A stretch of DNA of 64,000 nt, taken from assembly GCA_025769875.1 (NCBI GenBank), contig JAGFNK010000086.1, positions 81,158-145,157 on the forward strand, given 5' to 3'. Source of the DNA: Russula earlei. Taxonomy: Eukaryota > Basidiomycota > Agaricomycetes > Russulales > Russulaceae. Of this stretch, positions 1-10,431 are shown piece after piece (the stretch's first letter is position 1; every line of letters starts with the position of its first letter). The notes below the pieces were generated by a model. The model searched no databases and was not told the origin of the DNA. It worked only from the letters and a program-made list of their open reading frames with translations. The position numbers and the translations under genes are program-made.

Positions 1-2907
1 ACCTTGTCATCCCCTGCGCAGAAGACGAACTCGGCGTCCGGGTTCAGATACAGAATGCGCTTGACAATCTCGCCCTTATTGATCGCCATCGGGCGGACCT
101 CGAGGTTCTTTTTGCCCACAAGTACTATGAAACTGATCAGCACGCGCATGGACTACATCATGTAGTAAGTGGCCATGCCTTCAATCGGCCGTTTATGCGC
201 GAGGTTGTTCTCGAGCAGATCTTGGCACTGCCTGCACTGGAATTGCCTGCGCCCATTCGGAACTGAGTACGGTGTAGACGGAAAATAAGGATGCTGTACG
301 CACCCCCACTCAGGATCGGCCCCACGATAGTGCCATGTGATCGAGCTCTTCTTGACTTCGATGTGGCTGCCCGTGGTGCGTTCCGTGTAGTATTTGAATA
401 CATCGAGCACTTCGCTCATCCAGCTCATGTCCATGCTCTCGGTAAAGTTTATCCATTGCTCCGAACCCGGCGCACGTATGAACCCGCCATGTTCGGCGGA
501 CATCCCAAGTCCCCGGATATGTCCCAAGTGCTGCTCGAGGAATGCGCCGTCGCGTCCAGAGATGATGTATACGAGGTTTCGCGGGTCCGCTGAAAGATGC
601 GTGAGGGCCGTGAGAGTGTCCTCGGATGGTACCGCCATCGATGGTGTCTTAACGATCGGCGACAGCGTACCCTATACGGGAAGAGGTCGCAGTCAGTACC
701 ATGAGAATGAAAAAGTCAGACGGTGAACTCACATCGTAGTCCAGCAAGAAAAGGCGCTTGGTGGCTTTGGCGTACCGCTCGAGCATATGGTGGGTGGGTA
801 GCACGGGTGTCTGACGTGCAACACCCTGGGCATCGAGGACACTGTGTAGAAACTTGACGAGCGTCATAGCCCAGGTCTGAGACGTGTGTGTCGTGATAAC
901 GCTGTGTAGTTTAGCGTGTCGTGTCTCCTTTTCCTCGGGAGACATTAGTAATCCACGATGCATAGCTGCTGCAACGTCCTGCAAGCAAAAGACGGGGTCG
1001 ACGTCATAATAAGCAGATGTCAATATAGTGTACGGACGTCAAGATTCCAGGGGTTGATTTGGAGTGCCTCGATCATATTGGAGGAGATGCCCATGAACTC
1101 GCTCAGCACGAGAGGCGACCGCTTCGTTTTTCCTTGGGCAATGACAAACTCCATGGACGTTGTGTTCATACCATCGCGCAACGGTGTGATCACGCCGAGA
1201 TCTGCGGCGCAAAGAAGGGCATAAAAGTCATCCTTCTTGATGGTCTGATGGCTACCAGCGGAAAATATAAGGGCCTCTTGAACGATGGGAGAGGAGAGTA
1301 GACACCCACTAGTGATGGACAGGGATGAAGTCCAAGCTGCCAAACTCGCCATTAATGCTGCTGACGAGCTCGCTGACCTGCCGCTCGAGCTTTGGAGTGT
1401 CGGAAAGAGCAGGGGATGTAACTTGGATGAGGACAACACGACCTATCCACTCGGGGTAGTCGCGGAGCAGCTTGGCGAACGCGCGCAGCTTCTGCACGAC
1501 GCCTTTGACGACATCCAATTTGTCGCGTCCGATGATGATCTTTTTCCCTGCGTAGAGCTTGAGGAGGGACTGCAACTTGGGTTGAATGCCCGGTAGCGAG
1601 CTGTGAACGAACCTGAGTAGAAAACGGTAAGCAAGGTGAGCCGCTCACAGGTCACGCAAGACGCGATCTGCGTCGACGCCGACGGGAGTGTGCATGACAG
1701 CAGTGACATGGCCTTGGACATCGATACCGCGTGGGGTAACCTCGTACCCACACACTCGCACACATGATGACGTGAAGTGTCGGGAATATGAGTAGGTCTG
1801 GAAACACACAAGGTTGGCACCCAGCATGCCATCCAAGATCTCCTTTCGCCCTGCGGCATGAAGACGTCAACGCAGATTCGGTCTAGAGGTTTTGTACACA
1901 TACGAGGGAGGCAGCGAAAGACTTCGCTGCTTGGCCATGGCGTGTGGACGAATAAGCCGACGTAGACATCGGGAACTAATAAACGGAGCAACTTGGGGAC
2001 GAGAAGTAGGTGGTAGTCATGTACCCAAATGAGGTCGCCCGGACGATAGATGTCCAATATTCTGCGCGCAAAAGCGGTATTAACTTGCTCGTATGGAGCC
2101 CAATACTCATCCGCGGAAAAGGAGGCAGAAAGCGAAGTAGGCGATACGTCCTGCCAGAGGAGATAGTGGAAGAGCGGCCAAAGAGCTGAAAAGAAAGGCA
2201 CAGGGGATGAGAACGCGAAGGCTCAAGCGACGATCCAAATCTCACTCTGTTTGCAATACATGTCATAGTGGCCGTGAGCGACCTTGTCATCGAGCACGAG
2301 GGGAACACAAGTCGTCTTTGTCTTTGGGTCCTCGTCTTCGCTCTTAAAATTGGCAATCTCCTCCTCCAACGCGGCCTTGTCCTCTTCTGAGAGTGCGGTG
2401 GACGGAATCTTGACTTTCTCTCCAGCTGGGAATGAGCGCGTGAGCAAGTGCGGGGGGAGAGAAAGATGTCATGCAGCGGAGGAGCTCGACGTTACCTGAA
2501 TTGGTATTCGGACCCTCGATGTCACCCGTCCAGCCAACGATGAACTGCTCGTGCGTCGCGGATAGTGAGCGGATGCCGCTGATGATGGTTGCATGGCCCT
2601 GACGCCCCGAGATAGACCATTTTGGCTTCGGACAGTCCTCCGGGGGGTGATCGGGAGCGGTCGTTGACGGGAACGGCGAGATGTCCGTCAGTTGTTGTGG
2701 TGGGGTCGCAGGAGGGGAAAGGATGCCGGGATGTGACGATTCCAGAAGGGTAGCGGTGATGGGAAGATAATGGGCGACATGGATGATACGGCCTGAGAGG
2801 GGAATGCCCTTTGCTTGACATTCGGCGGTGTGGGCGAGGACGTCGGCGGTGAGGTCTTCGAGTTTGATGGGCTCGGTGACACGACGGGGTTCGTGAAAAC
2901 TATCCAT
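1..2907 (-). CDS. Trehalose-6-phosphate synthase/phosphatase, Tps2 type (3' end off window)
   Basis: An N-terminal glycosyltransferase-20 domain is followed by a HAD-type trehalose-phosphatase domain, the layout of fungal Tps2. Ten exons are readable (minus strand): 2907-2496, 2425-2246, 2185-1904, 1850-1649, 1612-1310, 1251-1038, 978-733, 671-304, 246-179 and 124-<1. GT20 landmarks are WVHDYHLLLVP, LFVHTPWPSSEVFR, HHYHQ (formed across the 1310/1251 junction) and RDGMNTTSMEF. The phosphatase motif LDYDGTLSP is formed across the 733/671 junction, and ISGRDG, AEHGG and the start of the GDD motif (CAGDD) follow. The product should remove phosphate from trehalose-6-phosphate in the cytosol; in fungal Tps2 proteins the synthase domain is often catalytically silent, which I cannot judge here. 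The ATG at 2907 is the first in frame with the conserved N-terminus. The intron 178-125 has a GC-AG boundary. The frame is intact. Confidence 0.93.
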
Positions 2908-2958
2908 GTTGGGGTAGTGGAAGAGGTAATAAGGGGAAGAGGGGAGTAAGATAGAGGG

Positions 2959-2966
2959 ATTATATA
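2959..2966 (-). promoter_or_regulatory. TATA box of the Tps2-type gene
   Basis: TATATAAT on the minus strand lies about 52 bases upstream of the ATG at 2907, a usual spacing for a fungal TATA element. Pyrimidine-rich sequence lies between the two. Confidence 0.5.
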
Positions 2967-4299
2967 GGGCTTTATGGAGATGATTATCGAGAGACGGCGA
3001 GGCAAGAAAAAACGGAGGATCAAGTACGCATACGGTTATCTTTTGATCACATCAACCCCTTTATCTGACCAGCAACGGGGTTGCCGCCCCGGCGCCGTCG
3101 CCACTCAAAGTAAGAGTGTTCCCTCTGAGTCCTGCGCAACCCGGGACGTCGGATATGCCAGCGGCGAGTGCCATGGCCACGAGAGGGAGGGGAGAGCCAG
3201 CCAGCGAAACCTTTGTTTTCCATTTCTGTTCATCTGGCTCGTGTGCGCACCCGTCTTTCTTCATCCGTAAACATCATCGGGAATCCCCCGAGCCCGCGGA
3301 CCGGACGTGGTTGCCGTCCAAGTCACCTCGCATCTTCAGTCGTCTGGTCATGCACTCAACATACCTGCGAGTCGCCGCGGGGAGTGGGTGGAGGACAGGA
3401 ACAAGATAGGAACGCCAGCTTGTTCTAAGAAGTGAAAGACTACAAGTCTGGCTTCACCCACCAGCAGCGGCATGAGCGCAATGGTGAGCGCCCGCGCTCA
3501 TTATCCGACAATGCAGTACATTGGTTGTACTCGGCGGCTGCTCTCCCTCTGAATTCATGTATGTCTTTCGTTCCGATTCGTGCTCTACTCGCAACGCGAC
3601 CACCACCCCAACGCCCTCGCTTCCTTCTGCCTCTCCCAACAAGTCGACGCGCCCCCAAAACAGCTGAAGAGCCCTGTCACCCCTATTACCCTTAAACGAC
3701 GTTCAAGCCGTCCAGTACCATACATACCCCCTTCCTCTGAGTTGATCCTGCATACGTGCCATATCATCTTTATCTTCTTTTAGTTTAGTGTAAGGTGACT
3801 TGGTGCGATTACTTACATCATACCGGTCACTCTTGTCACTCCCAGAAAAACCCAAAATCCAAGTTCAAGTTCAGATTCAAGGACTCCCGGTTGGTAAGTT
3901 GGTTGGCGACGTCCTAGTTCGTGCCCTCGAGTTGGCTGGCACTCGGAATAGCCGAAGCCAGGACACACAGCATCCTTCAGATTATCTTCTGGCCTGATAT
4001 ATGAATGCATTGAGGGATGATTGCGAAAATTGGGTCTCAAACCCAACATTTCGTCGGGTAGATATAGTCGTGGCGGTGTACGGGAAGTAGGGCGGGTGTT
4101 AACAACAATCCGGTAGGCGTCCAGACTACGACTTCTCATCTAGCGGCGCCGAAGCCTCGACCGAGTTGATGGCGTCTCTTGCAGGTGGAATTTTCCAGTG
4201 GCGCTTTGACATCTTTTTGAAATCCGAGTTCCGTCAATATTGTTGGGCATGGCTGGCGTCGAGGGCGTCGACCTAAAAACCCGTAGAAACAGCGAACAT
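2967..4299. other. Intergenic region, no supported gene
   Basis: Only short, composition-driven open frames are present here and none shows a recognisable domain or splice pattern. The one explained element is the Harbinger end-like fragment at 3822-3896. The rest is the shared upstream of the Tps2-type gene and the downstream of the DUF6535-type gene. Confidence 0.5.
3822..3896. repeat. Relic of a Harbinger-type terminal repeat
   Basis: The stretch from the GGTCACTC..CACTCC boxes to the final GGTTGGTA matches, with mutations, the inner part of the right ends of the elements at 44015-47377 and 34158-35382, including the CCAAGTTCAAGTTCA core. No partner end is visible nearby, so this is a solo end or an eroded miniature copy. 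Confidence 0.6.
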
Positions 4300-5209
4300 C
4301 TATGACGACATTTGCGCCTGATTTGGAAATAGCGTGAAGAAATGGGAGCCAGGGATGTGCCATGGGAGTAGCGTCGCGGCATACAGGGATGCGAAGGATG
4401 TCAAGTACCCAAGAAGCATCCAACCAATCGTGTTGCTGATCGGGAGGATAAAGTCCACGAGGCCGATGACAAAAAGAAATATGGAAGTTTCCGAAAGTAC
4501 CGTGGCAAAGCGTTCGACAGTCGAGAGGAGGGAGTGAGACACTCGCGCAGGCGTATCGGGTAGGCGGTTCTGTTTGAGCGGGTCGACGTCTTGCAGCCAC
4601 CATTGTTGTCCAAATATACACAGGACGTAAGCGACGCTCAAGCCCAAGCTCAGGAGCCACATGACGGCGACTCGGACTGACAGACGGACTTGGTTGCTCT
4701 CCGAACGGCATAGCATCCAGGCTGAAAGGTAGAGATGGTCCCACGGACATGTCACCAGGGATCACCACTACCAGTCGCTGTGAGTTCTGGTCGAACAAGG
4801 CGACGGCATGGTCGGTCACGTCCGGCGACAGCTTGTTGTAATTTTCGATGACGAACATCGAGACCGTTGCCACGAACAGAACACCCTGTTTGAACGTGGG
4901 TTAAGCGGTGGGGAATCCGCGCCGCATCGGGGGAACACGCACAAAGAGTATGCTCTCCGAACTGCCTTTCCAACTCTCGAACATCACGTGATGCTCGGAC
5001 TGGGTCGGCCTTGTTTCGGGCGCATCCCCACCACCTGAGCCGGGATGACATCCCGTAAAGTCGAGCATTTCATCATCTAGATGCAAATTTATCAGCAACG
5101 ATCGACGACGCTGTAGCAGCGCCCGTATAAACGTACCCGGCTTGGCACACCCACGGCTCCGCTCGGATACCGAACCGGCTTCGAGGTCCACGCGAGAGGA
5201 GACGGACAT
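4300..5209 (-). CDS. DUF6535-type multi-pass membrane protein (short)
   Basis: Four exons fit: 5209-5137, 5076-4943, 4885-4756 and 4721-4300. The spliced protein has the pattern of the DUF6535 family, which is abundant in Agaricomycetes: GVLFVATVSMFVIENY followed by a polar segment, then a run of Val/Leu-rich membrane spans (MWLLSLGLSVAYVLCIFG, a span ending FLFVIGLVDFIL, and a span ending LYAATLLP) with a QQWW element. The role of the family is unknown. The introns have GT-AG ends and a branch-like TGCTGAT. The protein stops soon after the last span, whereas relatives are often several hundred residues longer, so it may be a truncated copy. Family call moderate; exon 1 is the weakest part. 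Confidence 0.72.
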
Positions 5210-6531
5210 GAGGAGAGCGAGGTGTTGTCAGAGTGAACGCGCTAAGACGCGTACGGGGTGAAAGGTGACTCTTTTTTAGTCCAATGGCCGAGCTTTATAG
5301 TGTAATCGACTTCCGAGTTGAGCCCTGGGTTGGCGCAGCCATGGGAGCATACCGTATTGGGGCGTAGATCAGAGCTCTGACGGTGACATGACAGGGAGAG
5401 ACGTAATTGAATACAACAGCATCGCCAGCATAGGATTTATTCGCGTATCGGACGGATTGGAAATTTCGACTTTGTTGTGTGCAGGCGGCGGTGAATTGTT
5501 CCAGGTCGGGAATGTTTGGCATTATAATAGCCTGTGGGCGTCCATAGGTGTCGGCCTTCGCTGGGACGTCTCCCTGATTCAAATTTCGACTCCGGTTATT
5601 GTTTCCGTCCCCGCTTTTTTAGTCTCAACCTGGCTGTTGTATTTCTCTTGTTGATGAACATCCGTGGAGACGGTGGAGTCGCATGGGCCATCCCAGTGGC
5701 ACGCTGCCTCTCCCTGCCTCTCAGGCGCAGCAAACAATTGTCAGAAGAACGACGCTTTTATCAAGCAAGTCGGATATCAATGCTACCGACAGCTTCCCTC
5801 TGCCAATGATCCCATTCGTACAAGTCTTCTCAAAGTCCCTAGTATCCCAGTCGCTGGAGCGCCACAACCAATGGGTCTCATTGGGCATCGCAATACTGAG
5901 ATTGACATTTGCGGTGATGCGTATCTAGTCTTTTTCGGCAGCGTCGTATACTGTACCTCCCCAATATGAAAAGCACGTCACACCGCTTGCTTGACCCAGC
6001 CACAGAACTGACGTCGGGACACACAAACACGAACTAACAAATTCAGACGTCGGCCTCTACAAATGACTGGCTTCTTTTTCTTGTTTGCCACCTTCAAGGT
6101 CACCACCTCTGATGTCAGAGTCACCATCTTTCTCATTCTCTTCCGCTGAGAAGGTCCCACAGACCCTTTGGGTTTCTGCTTCCTCAATGTCTTGGAAGTT
6201 GACTTGGAGTCAGAATTCAGGACAGTGTCAGAGCCCAGGATGGTGCTGACACTGGAAGTGGAGAATATGGCTGTTTTGATGACAGAATCCATAGCATCAA
6301 ACAATGGCTCTTTGAGACTCACCTGTTACCAAGTGGTTTGGGGTCTGGAAGATGCTGGACACCCAAACTATGGACTGCATCATTTGCATCATGCATGTGT
6401 GCATCAGATCTTGACTGTTTATGTTCCTTGATATTGCATTTGGAATGTGTTGATTGTATCTTTCTGAAGACATGTTAAAGAAGCAATAAATCATATAACT
6501 TCTGTTCCAGATGTTTCTGTACTGCCATGTA
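5210..6531. other. Region without a supported gene
   Basis: Open frames exist at 5295-5582 (-) and 5978-6322 (-). The first has no recognisable domain. The second is lysine/serine-rich and lies where CpG becomes scarce, at the edge of the transposon block. Neither has start context, introns or similarity that I can recognise. From about 6000 the sequence looks like decayed repeat DNA. Confidence 0.4.
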
Positions 6532-6915
6532 TGTCAGTTTCCTGATTGAGGAAAGTACTTATGACACTGAGATTGCTACTATGGAAGCACTTAATGCTTC
6601 CAACACCAAGATCATTTACAGCGGAAGCAACTATTGCTTCCATGAGCCATTCTTGCTACTATAGCACCTATCAGTACTTACAGTAGTGAGAACCTTATCC
6701 CTGAGGGCTATATAAAGCCCCTGGTTCATAGCAGTTGAGCCCTAAGCTCAACTTGGTTTGCCAATCCCAAACAGTTGACTCCTGCCCTGTCTGCAGAGCC
6801 CCTCTCATCTTAACTGACATACTCAAGAAGGACATAACACTCCTTCCTCTCCACAAGTATTGCATGCTTGACTCAAGCATATCTGCATTGGTAGGACATG
6901 TTTACAGATGTGACA
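6532..6915 (+). repeat. LTR-like segment abutting Gypsy-1 reverse transcriptase
   Basis: The segment begins TGTCAG, ends ATGTGACA, and contains GCTATATAAAGCCC near 6709, a TATA-like element of the kind found in LTRs. Immediately after it the frame of the Gypsy-1 reverse transcriptase begins in mid-domain (PVQDYRALN). No 5-base target duplication was found, so the left boundary is uncertain, or upstream DNA has been deleted or rearranged. It is unrelated to the Gypsy-1 3' LTR at 13367. Confidence 0.4.
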
Positions 6916-7549
6916 ATTGAAGGAAATCTACAACCAGTACAAGACTACAGAGCCCTGAACATAGCAACTATCAAGGACATATATCCACTGCCACTAATTC
7001 CTGAATTAATCAACAAACTCCAAGGAGCCCAATACTTTACCAAGTTCAATGTATGATGGGGATACAACAATATCCACCTAAGAGAAGGCAATGAGCATCT
7101 TGCAGCATCCAAGACACCATTAGGACTTTTTGAACCCCTAATAATGACATTTGGCCTCTGCAATGCCCCAGCCACTTTCCAACATTTTATGAACACTATC
7201 CTAGTGGAATACATTGCCACTGAACAGCTGGTCATTTATCTAGATGATATATTAATCATGGCACAAACCTTGAACAAACTAGATGGTTGGATGCATAAGG
7301 TCCTAAAGACACTTCAAGACCACAACTTATATTTGAAACCAGAGAAGTGTGCCTTTCAACAAACCTCTATTAGTTACCTAGGCATCAATATCTCCCAAGG
7401 ATGAATATCCATGGACCTAGACAAGTTGATAGGCATTACAAAATGGCCTACTCTGACCAATGTTACTGAAGTACAAGCATTTCTAGGATTCTGCAACTTC
7501 TATCAATGATTTATCCATTAATACTCATGGATGGCACAACCCTTGTTTA
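6916..7549 (+). pseudogene. Gypsy-1 reverse transcriptase fragment
   Basis: The palm and finger regions are recognisable: PVQDYRALN, YPLPLIPELINKL, a WGYNN element, FGLCNAPATFQ and the catalytic YLDDIL near 7240. LKPEKCAF and the LGINIS element mark the end of the domain. TGA stops at 7054-7056 and 7507-7509 replace conserved Arg codons, and another lies near 7402. The frame is cut at 7549 by the inverted-repeat element, and the missing connection to RNase H resumes at 10432. Confidence 0.9.
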
Positions 7550-7964
7550 TTGCCATTTTCAGCGCACTTGGCGGAGCTTGAATTCCACCCAAATCGGCGC
7601 AGAAACCCCCTCAAACATGTGGGATGAATATCTCCCTCAAAACAGCTTCAATTCATATGAAATTTATTGTCCCTGAATCGCCTGAATGAGGGCTAGGCAG
7701 CCCCATTGTTTTCATGAGATTTGAGTGAGAATTGGTGGAGCTGGACTCAAGCCACCTCCACATGTGTATTAGATGAATTACAACTCAAAATCATGGTCTA
7801 TATCTATTATTTCTCCCTCATGTTGTACCCATGGGCTGTCTTGAGGCAGCCCCATAGTGTTTTTGACTCAAGTGTTGTGGTGTGCAACATTGTTCTCAGT
7901 GTGATCAGAGTGACGGCCAGCCACTCATTGCCCCTCTCACCTCTCCATTCTGACCATCCTTTGC
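7550..7964 (+). repeat. Left inverted repeat of TIR element copy A
   Basis: Reverse-complement match of 10016-10429 over the whole length, with scattered substitutions. The outermost 60 bases are nearly identical to both ends of copy B (39994 and 43697). The repeat includes an open frame beginning at 7721 that simply reads across the terminal repeat and recurs at 9965-10258, 40166 and 43344, so it is not a gene in its own right. Confidence 0.85.
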
Positions 7965-8120
7965 CCTCATTCCCACCACACCCACTGTCTCAGCTGCATC
8001 AGTCACACCGCTCCCTTCCAACTTGCATTTGGCCCTCCACACCCACAGTCGCAGCCGTGCCAGTCACACTGCCTGCATTGACCTGCCATCTGTCTTCACC
8101 ATGTGCCACACTCCTTCAGC

Positions 8121-9580
8121 ATGCCAACTCAGTTAGAATACCTCAAGCTCAAGTGGGATCTGGAGGACCTTATCACCTCCTTGTCAAGACTCTGCATGTG
8201 TGACCGGGAAGACATAGACGAATACTACCGGAGTTTCAGGGCAATCTGTGGTCCCCTTGTCCATGTGTGCCGCCTGTGCTACAAAGATTGCAATGAGTCA
8301 TTCTGGCTTGGACTCCACCCAGATGACCGCTGGATGGTCTCCCAACATCTCGGCCCCTGGGCACCTGAACAAACAGCAGAGGCACTTTGTTGATTTCTGA
8401 GAAGTATTCGACACACTAGTCAAGATATTCTCTCAGTGTCCCTGTGACATTCAGCGGGAACACCAACTCTGCTCTGCAGACAAAGACGAAGACGACTACA
8501 CATACCCTGCACCCATGCCCGCTCCAGCCTCCGTCCCTACATCGTGCACCATTGCCTCCACCTCGCCTGCCTTGCCCATTGTCCCTGCAGTTCCCACCTC
8601 ATCCGCCATTCCCATCACCTTGTTCACTGCCCCCATCCTCGACTCGCCAGCCATCATCGCCTCGGCTCCACCTGCCCTCACCGTCCCAGCATTGCCTGCA
8701 TTCACCATTGTCGCCACCTCGTCTGTCCCCGCCGCCGTAGCCTCAGCCGTGACATCGCCTATCGCCACTGTCCCCGTCTTTGCCCAATAAGCTCCCGTGC
8801 CCTCAGTGTTGCCTGCTATGGCCACTGTCTCAGCTCCATGCACAACCACCATCTCAACCTCGCCCACCGACATTTTAGCACCACCCACCACTTCAGCCCT
8901 TGCAGCCTTGTCTGCCACCCCCACCTTTGTCTCATCCACTCCCGCGCCCTCAGTCGTCTTGTCGCCCTCAGTCTCGTCCGTTGCCACAGTAGCCTCAGTC
9001 GTGCCAGCCACTGACTTTGCATCAGTCTCCATCTTAGCCTCGCCTGTACTTGTCAGTTCAGCCCAGTCTGTCATAGCACCAGCATTGCCAGCCGCCAGCC
9101 GTCTCCACCCTGCCCTCAGCCTCAGCCTTCTCAGTCTCAGCCGCTGCCACCATGCCCCTAGTTTTGCCAGCTGTCTCCATCGCCCCAGCTTCAGATCAGT
9201 CAACTGCCGCCACTGCGCTCTTAGCCTTGCCAGCCACCTTAGTCTCGTCAGCTGCCACCATAGCCTCAGCCTCAGCCACCGATGTCTTAGCGCCACACAC
9301 CGCTGCCTCCACCACCGTCTCACAAGCCACCGCTGCCATGCCCTTGTCAGCCACAGCCACCGTCGCCCCTGTGTCGCCCTCAGTTGTCACCTCCACCCCA
9401 TCCACCTCCACAGTCACACCAGCTCAGTCTGCCGCCACCTTCTCAGTCTCAGCCTCAGTCTTCTCAGTCTCAGCTGCCGCTTTAGTAGTCTCATGCAACA
9501 CCAGCACCGCTGCACCATCACAACCCCCTACCACCAGCACCACCCCAGAAGACCAAGAAGGCCTTGGCCACGAACTTAGC
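8121..9580 (+). pseudogene. Gag-like ORF with Ala/Ser/Thr-rich tail (copy A)
   Basis: Starts MPTQLEYLKLKWDLEDL at 8121. The first about 110 residues resemble retrotransposon Gag-type core proteins of basidiomycetes: an EDIDEYYRSFRAI element, then FWLGLHPDDR, then EVFDTLVKIFSQ. After that comes a compositionally biased region of more than 300 residues rich in Ala, Ser, Thr, Val and Pro. Relative to copy B a one-base insertion near 8357 shifts the frame, and a CGA codon has become TGA (around 8397). No zinc knuckle, protease or polymerase is present. The role is unknown; the Gag-like label rests on pattern alone. Confidence 0.55.
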
Positions 9581-10015
9581 CACAACACACCACAACAGGA
9601 GCAGAAGCCGCCACCACGCCGCTGCTGCCGCCGCCACAGGAGAAGCAGTCGCTGACGCCAACAGCACACTGCACGCCGCCTCCCACATCACCTCCCCATC
9701 TGTTTGCGCACTCTTGCCCATGTCTGCTGCCGACACTTGCAGTGGAGATGACCCTGCCACCACTGCCACAAGATGACAGATCCCACCCCCATGCAAGCCG
9801 CCCCATGCATCCTCTTTCTCAAGTCCTCGCCACCTACGTCTCTATCTACGAACTCACGCTCACCGCCTACGCCTTTGCTCCTCATCCATGCCTGCTGCCA
9901 CCACCTGCAATGGAGACAACTCCTGTATATAAAAACACCCTAGTTACTCTGTAGTAGAAAGAGTTCAGAATAGGACCCCTCTTTGCAACCCACTCCTCTC
10001 TGTCTGTGAAAAACA

Positions 10016-10429
10016 AGAAGGATGGTCAGAATCGAGAGGCAAGAGGGGTGATGAGTGGCTGGCCATGACTCCAATTGCACTGGAAACAACATTGCACACC
10101 ACAACACTTGAGTCAAAAACACTATGGGGCTGCCTTAAGACAGCCCATGGGTACAACATGAGGGAAAAATAATAGATATAGACCATGATTTTGAGTTGTA
10201 ATTCATCTAATACACATGTGGAGGTGGCTTGAGTCCAGCTCCACCAATTCTCACTCAAATCTCATGAAAACAATGGGGCTGCCTAGCCCTCATTCAGGCA
10301 ATTCAGGGACAATAAATGTCATATGAATTGAAGCTGTTTTGAGGGAGATATTCATCCCGCATGTTTGAGGGGGTTTCTGCACCGATTTGGGTGGAATTCA
10401 AGCTCCGCCAAGTGCGCTGAAAACGGCAA
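10016..10429 (-). repeat. Right inverted repeat of TIR element copy A
   Basis: Reverse complement of the left repeat. Just inside it lies a TATATAAAAA box (about 9926), also present in inverted orientation inside copy B near 40490, so each copy keeps a promoter-like element at the end distal to the gag-like start. Confidence 0.85.
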
Positions 10430-10431
10430 TA

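Larger units (their letters stand above)
7550..10429 (+). mobile_element. TIR element copy A: long inverted repeats, TA duplication, gag-like ORF
   Basis: A 2880-base insertion in Gypsy-1 is bounded by inverted repeats of about 414 bases (7550-7964 and 10016-10429) that start TTGCC and end GGCAA. TA flanks both ends (7548-7549 and 10430-10431); removing the element and one TA rejoins the Gypsy-1 frame (PLFNLTKK). The interior carries a gag-like ORF and an Ala/Ser/Thr/Val/Pro-rich coding stretch on the plus strand. No transposase is present, so it is presumably moved in trans. The TA duplication suggests a Tc1/mariner-like mechanism, but the terminal bases do not prove a superfamily. Confidence 0.8.

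Noticed and set aside
5978..6322. Lys/Ser-rich minus-strand frame
   Set aside because: Lies in decayed repeat sequence and matches no known family; too weak to call.
7721..8203. Open frame starting MSENWWSWTQATSTCV seen four times
   Set aside because: It is simply a reading of the terminal inverted repeat of the TIR elements (7721, 9965, 40166, 43344) and not an independent gene.
8496..9323. Long minus-strand open frame opposite the gag-like tail (also 40906-42753 plus, opposite copy B)
   Set aside because: It is the complement of the Ala/Ser/Thr-rich GC-biased stretch; biased composition removes stops on both strands. The start block and conservation support the other strand.
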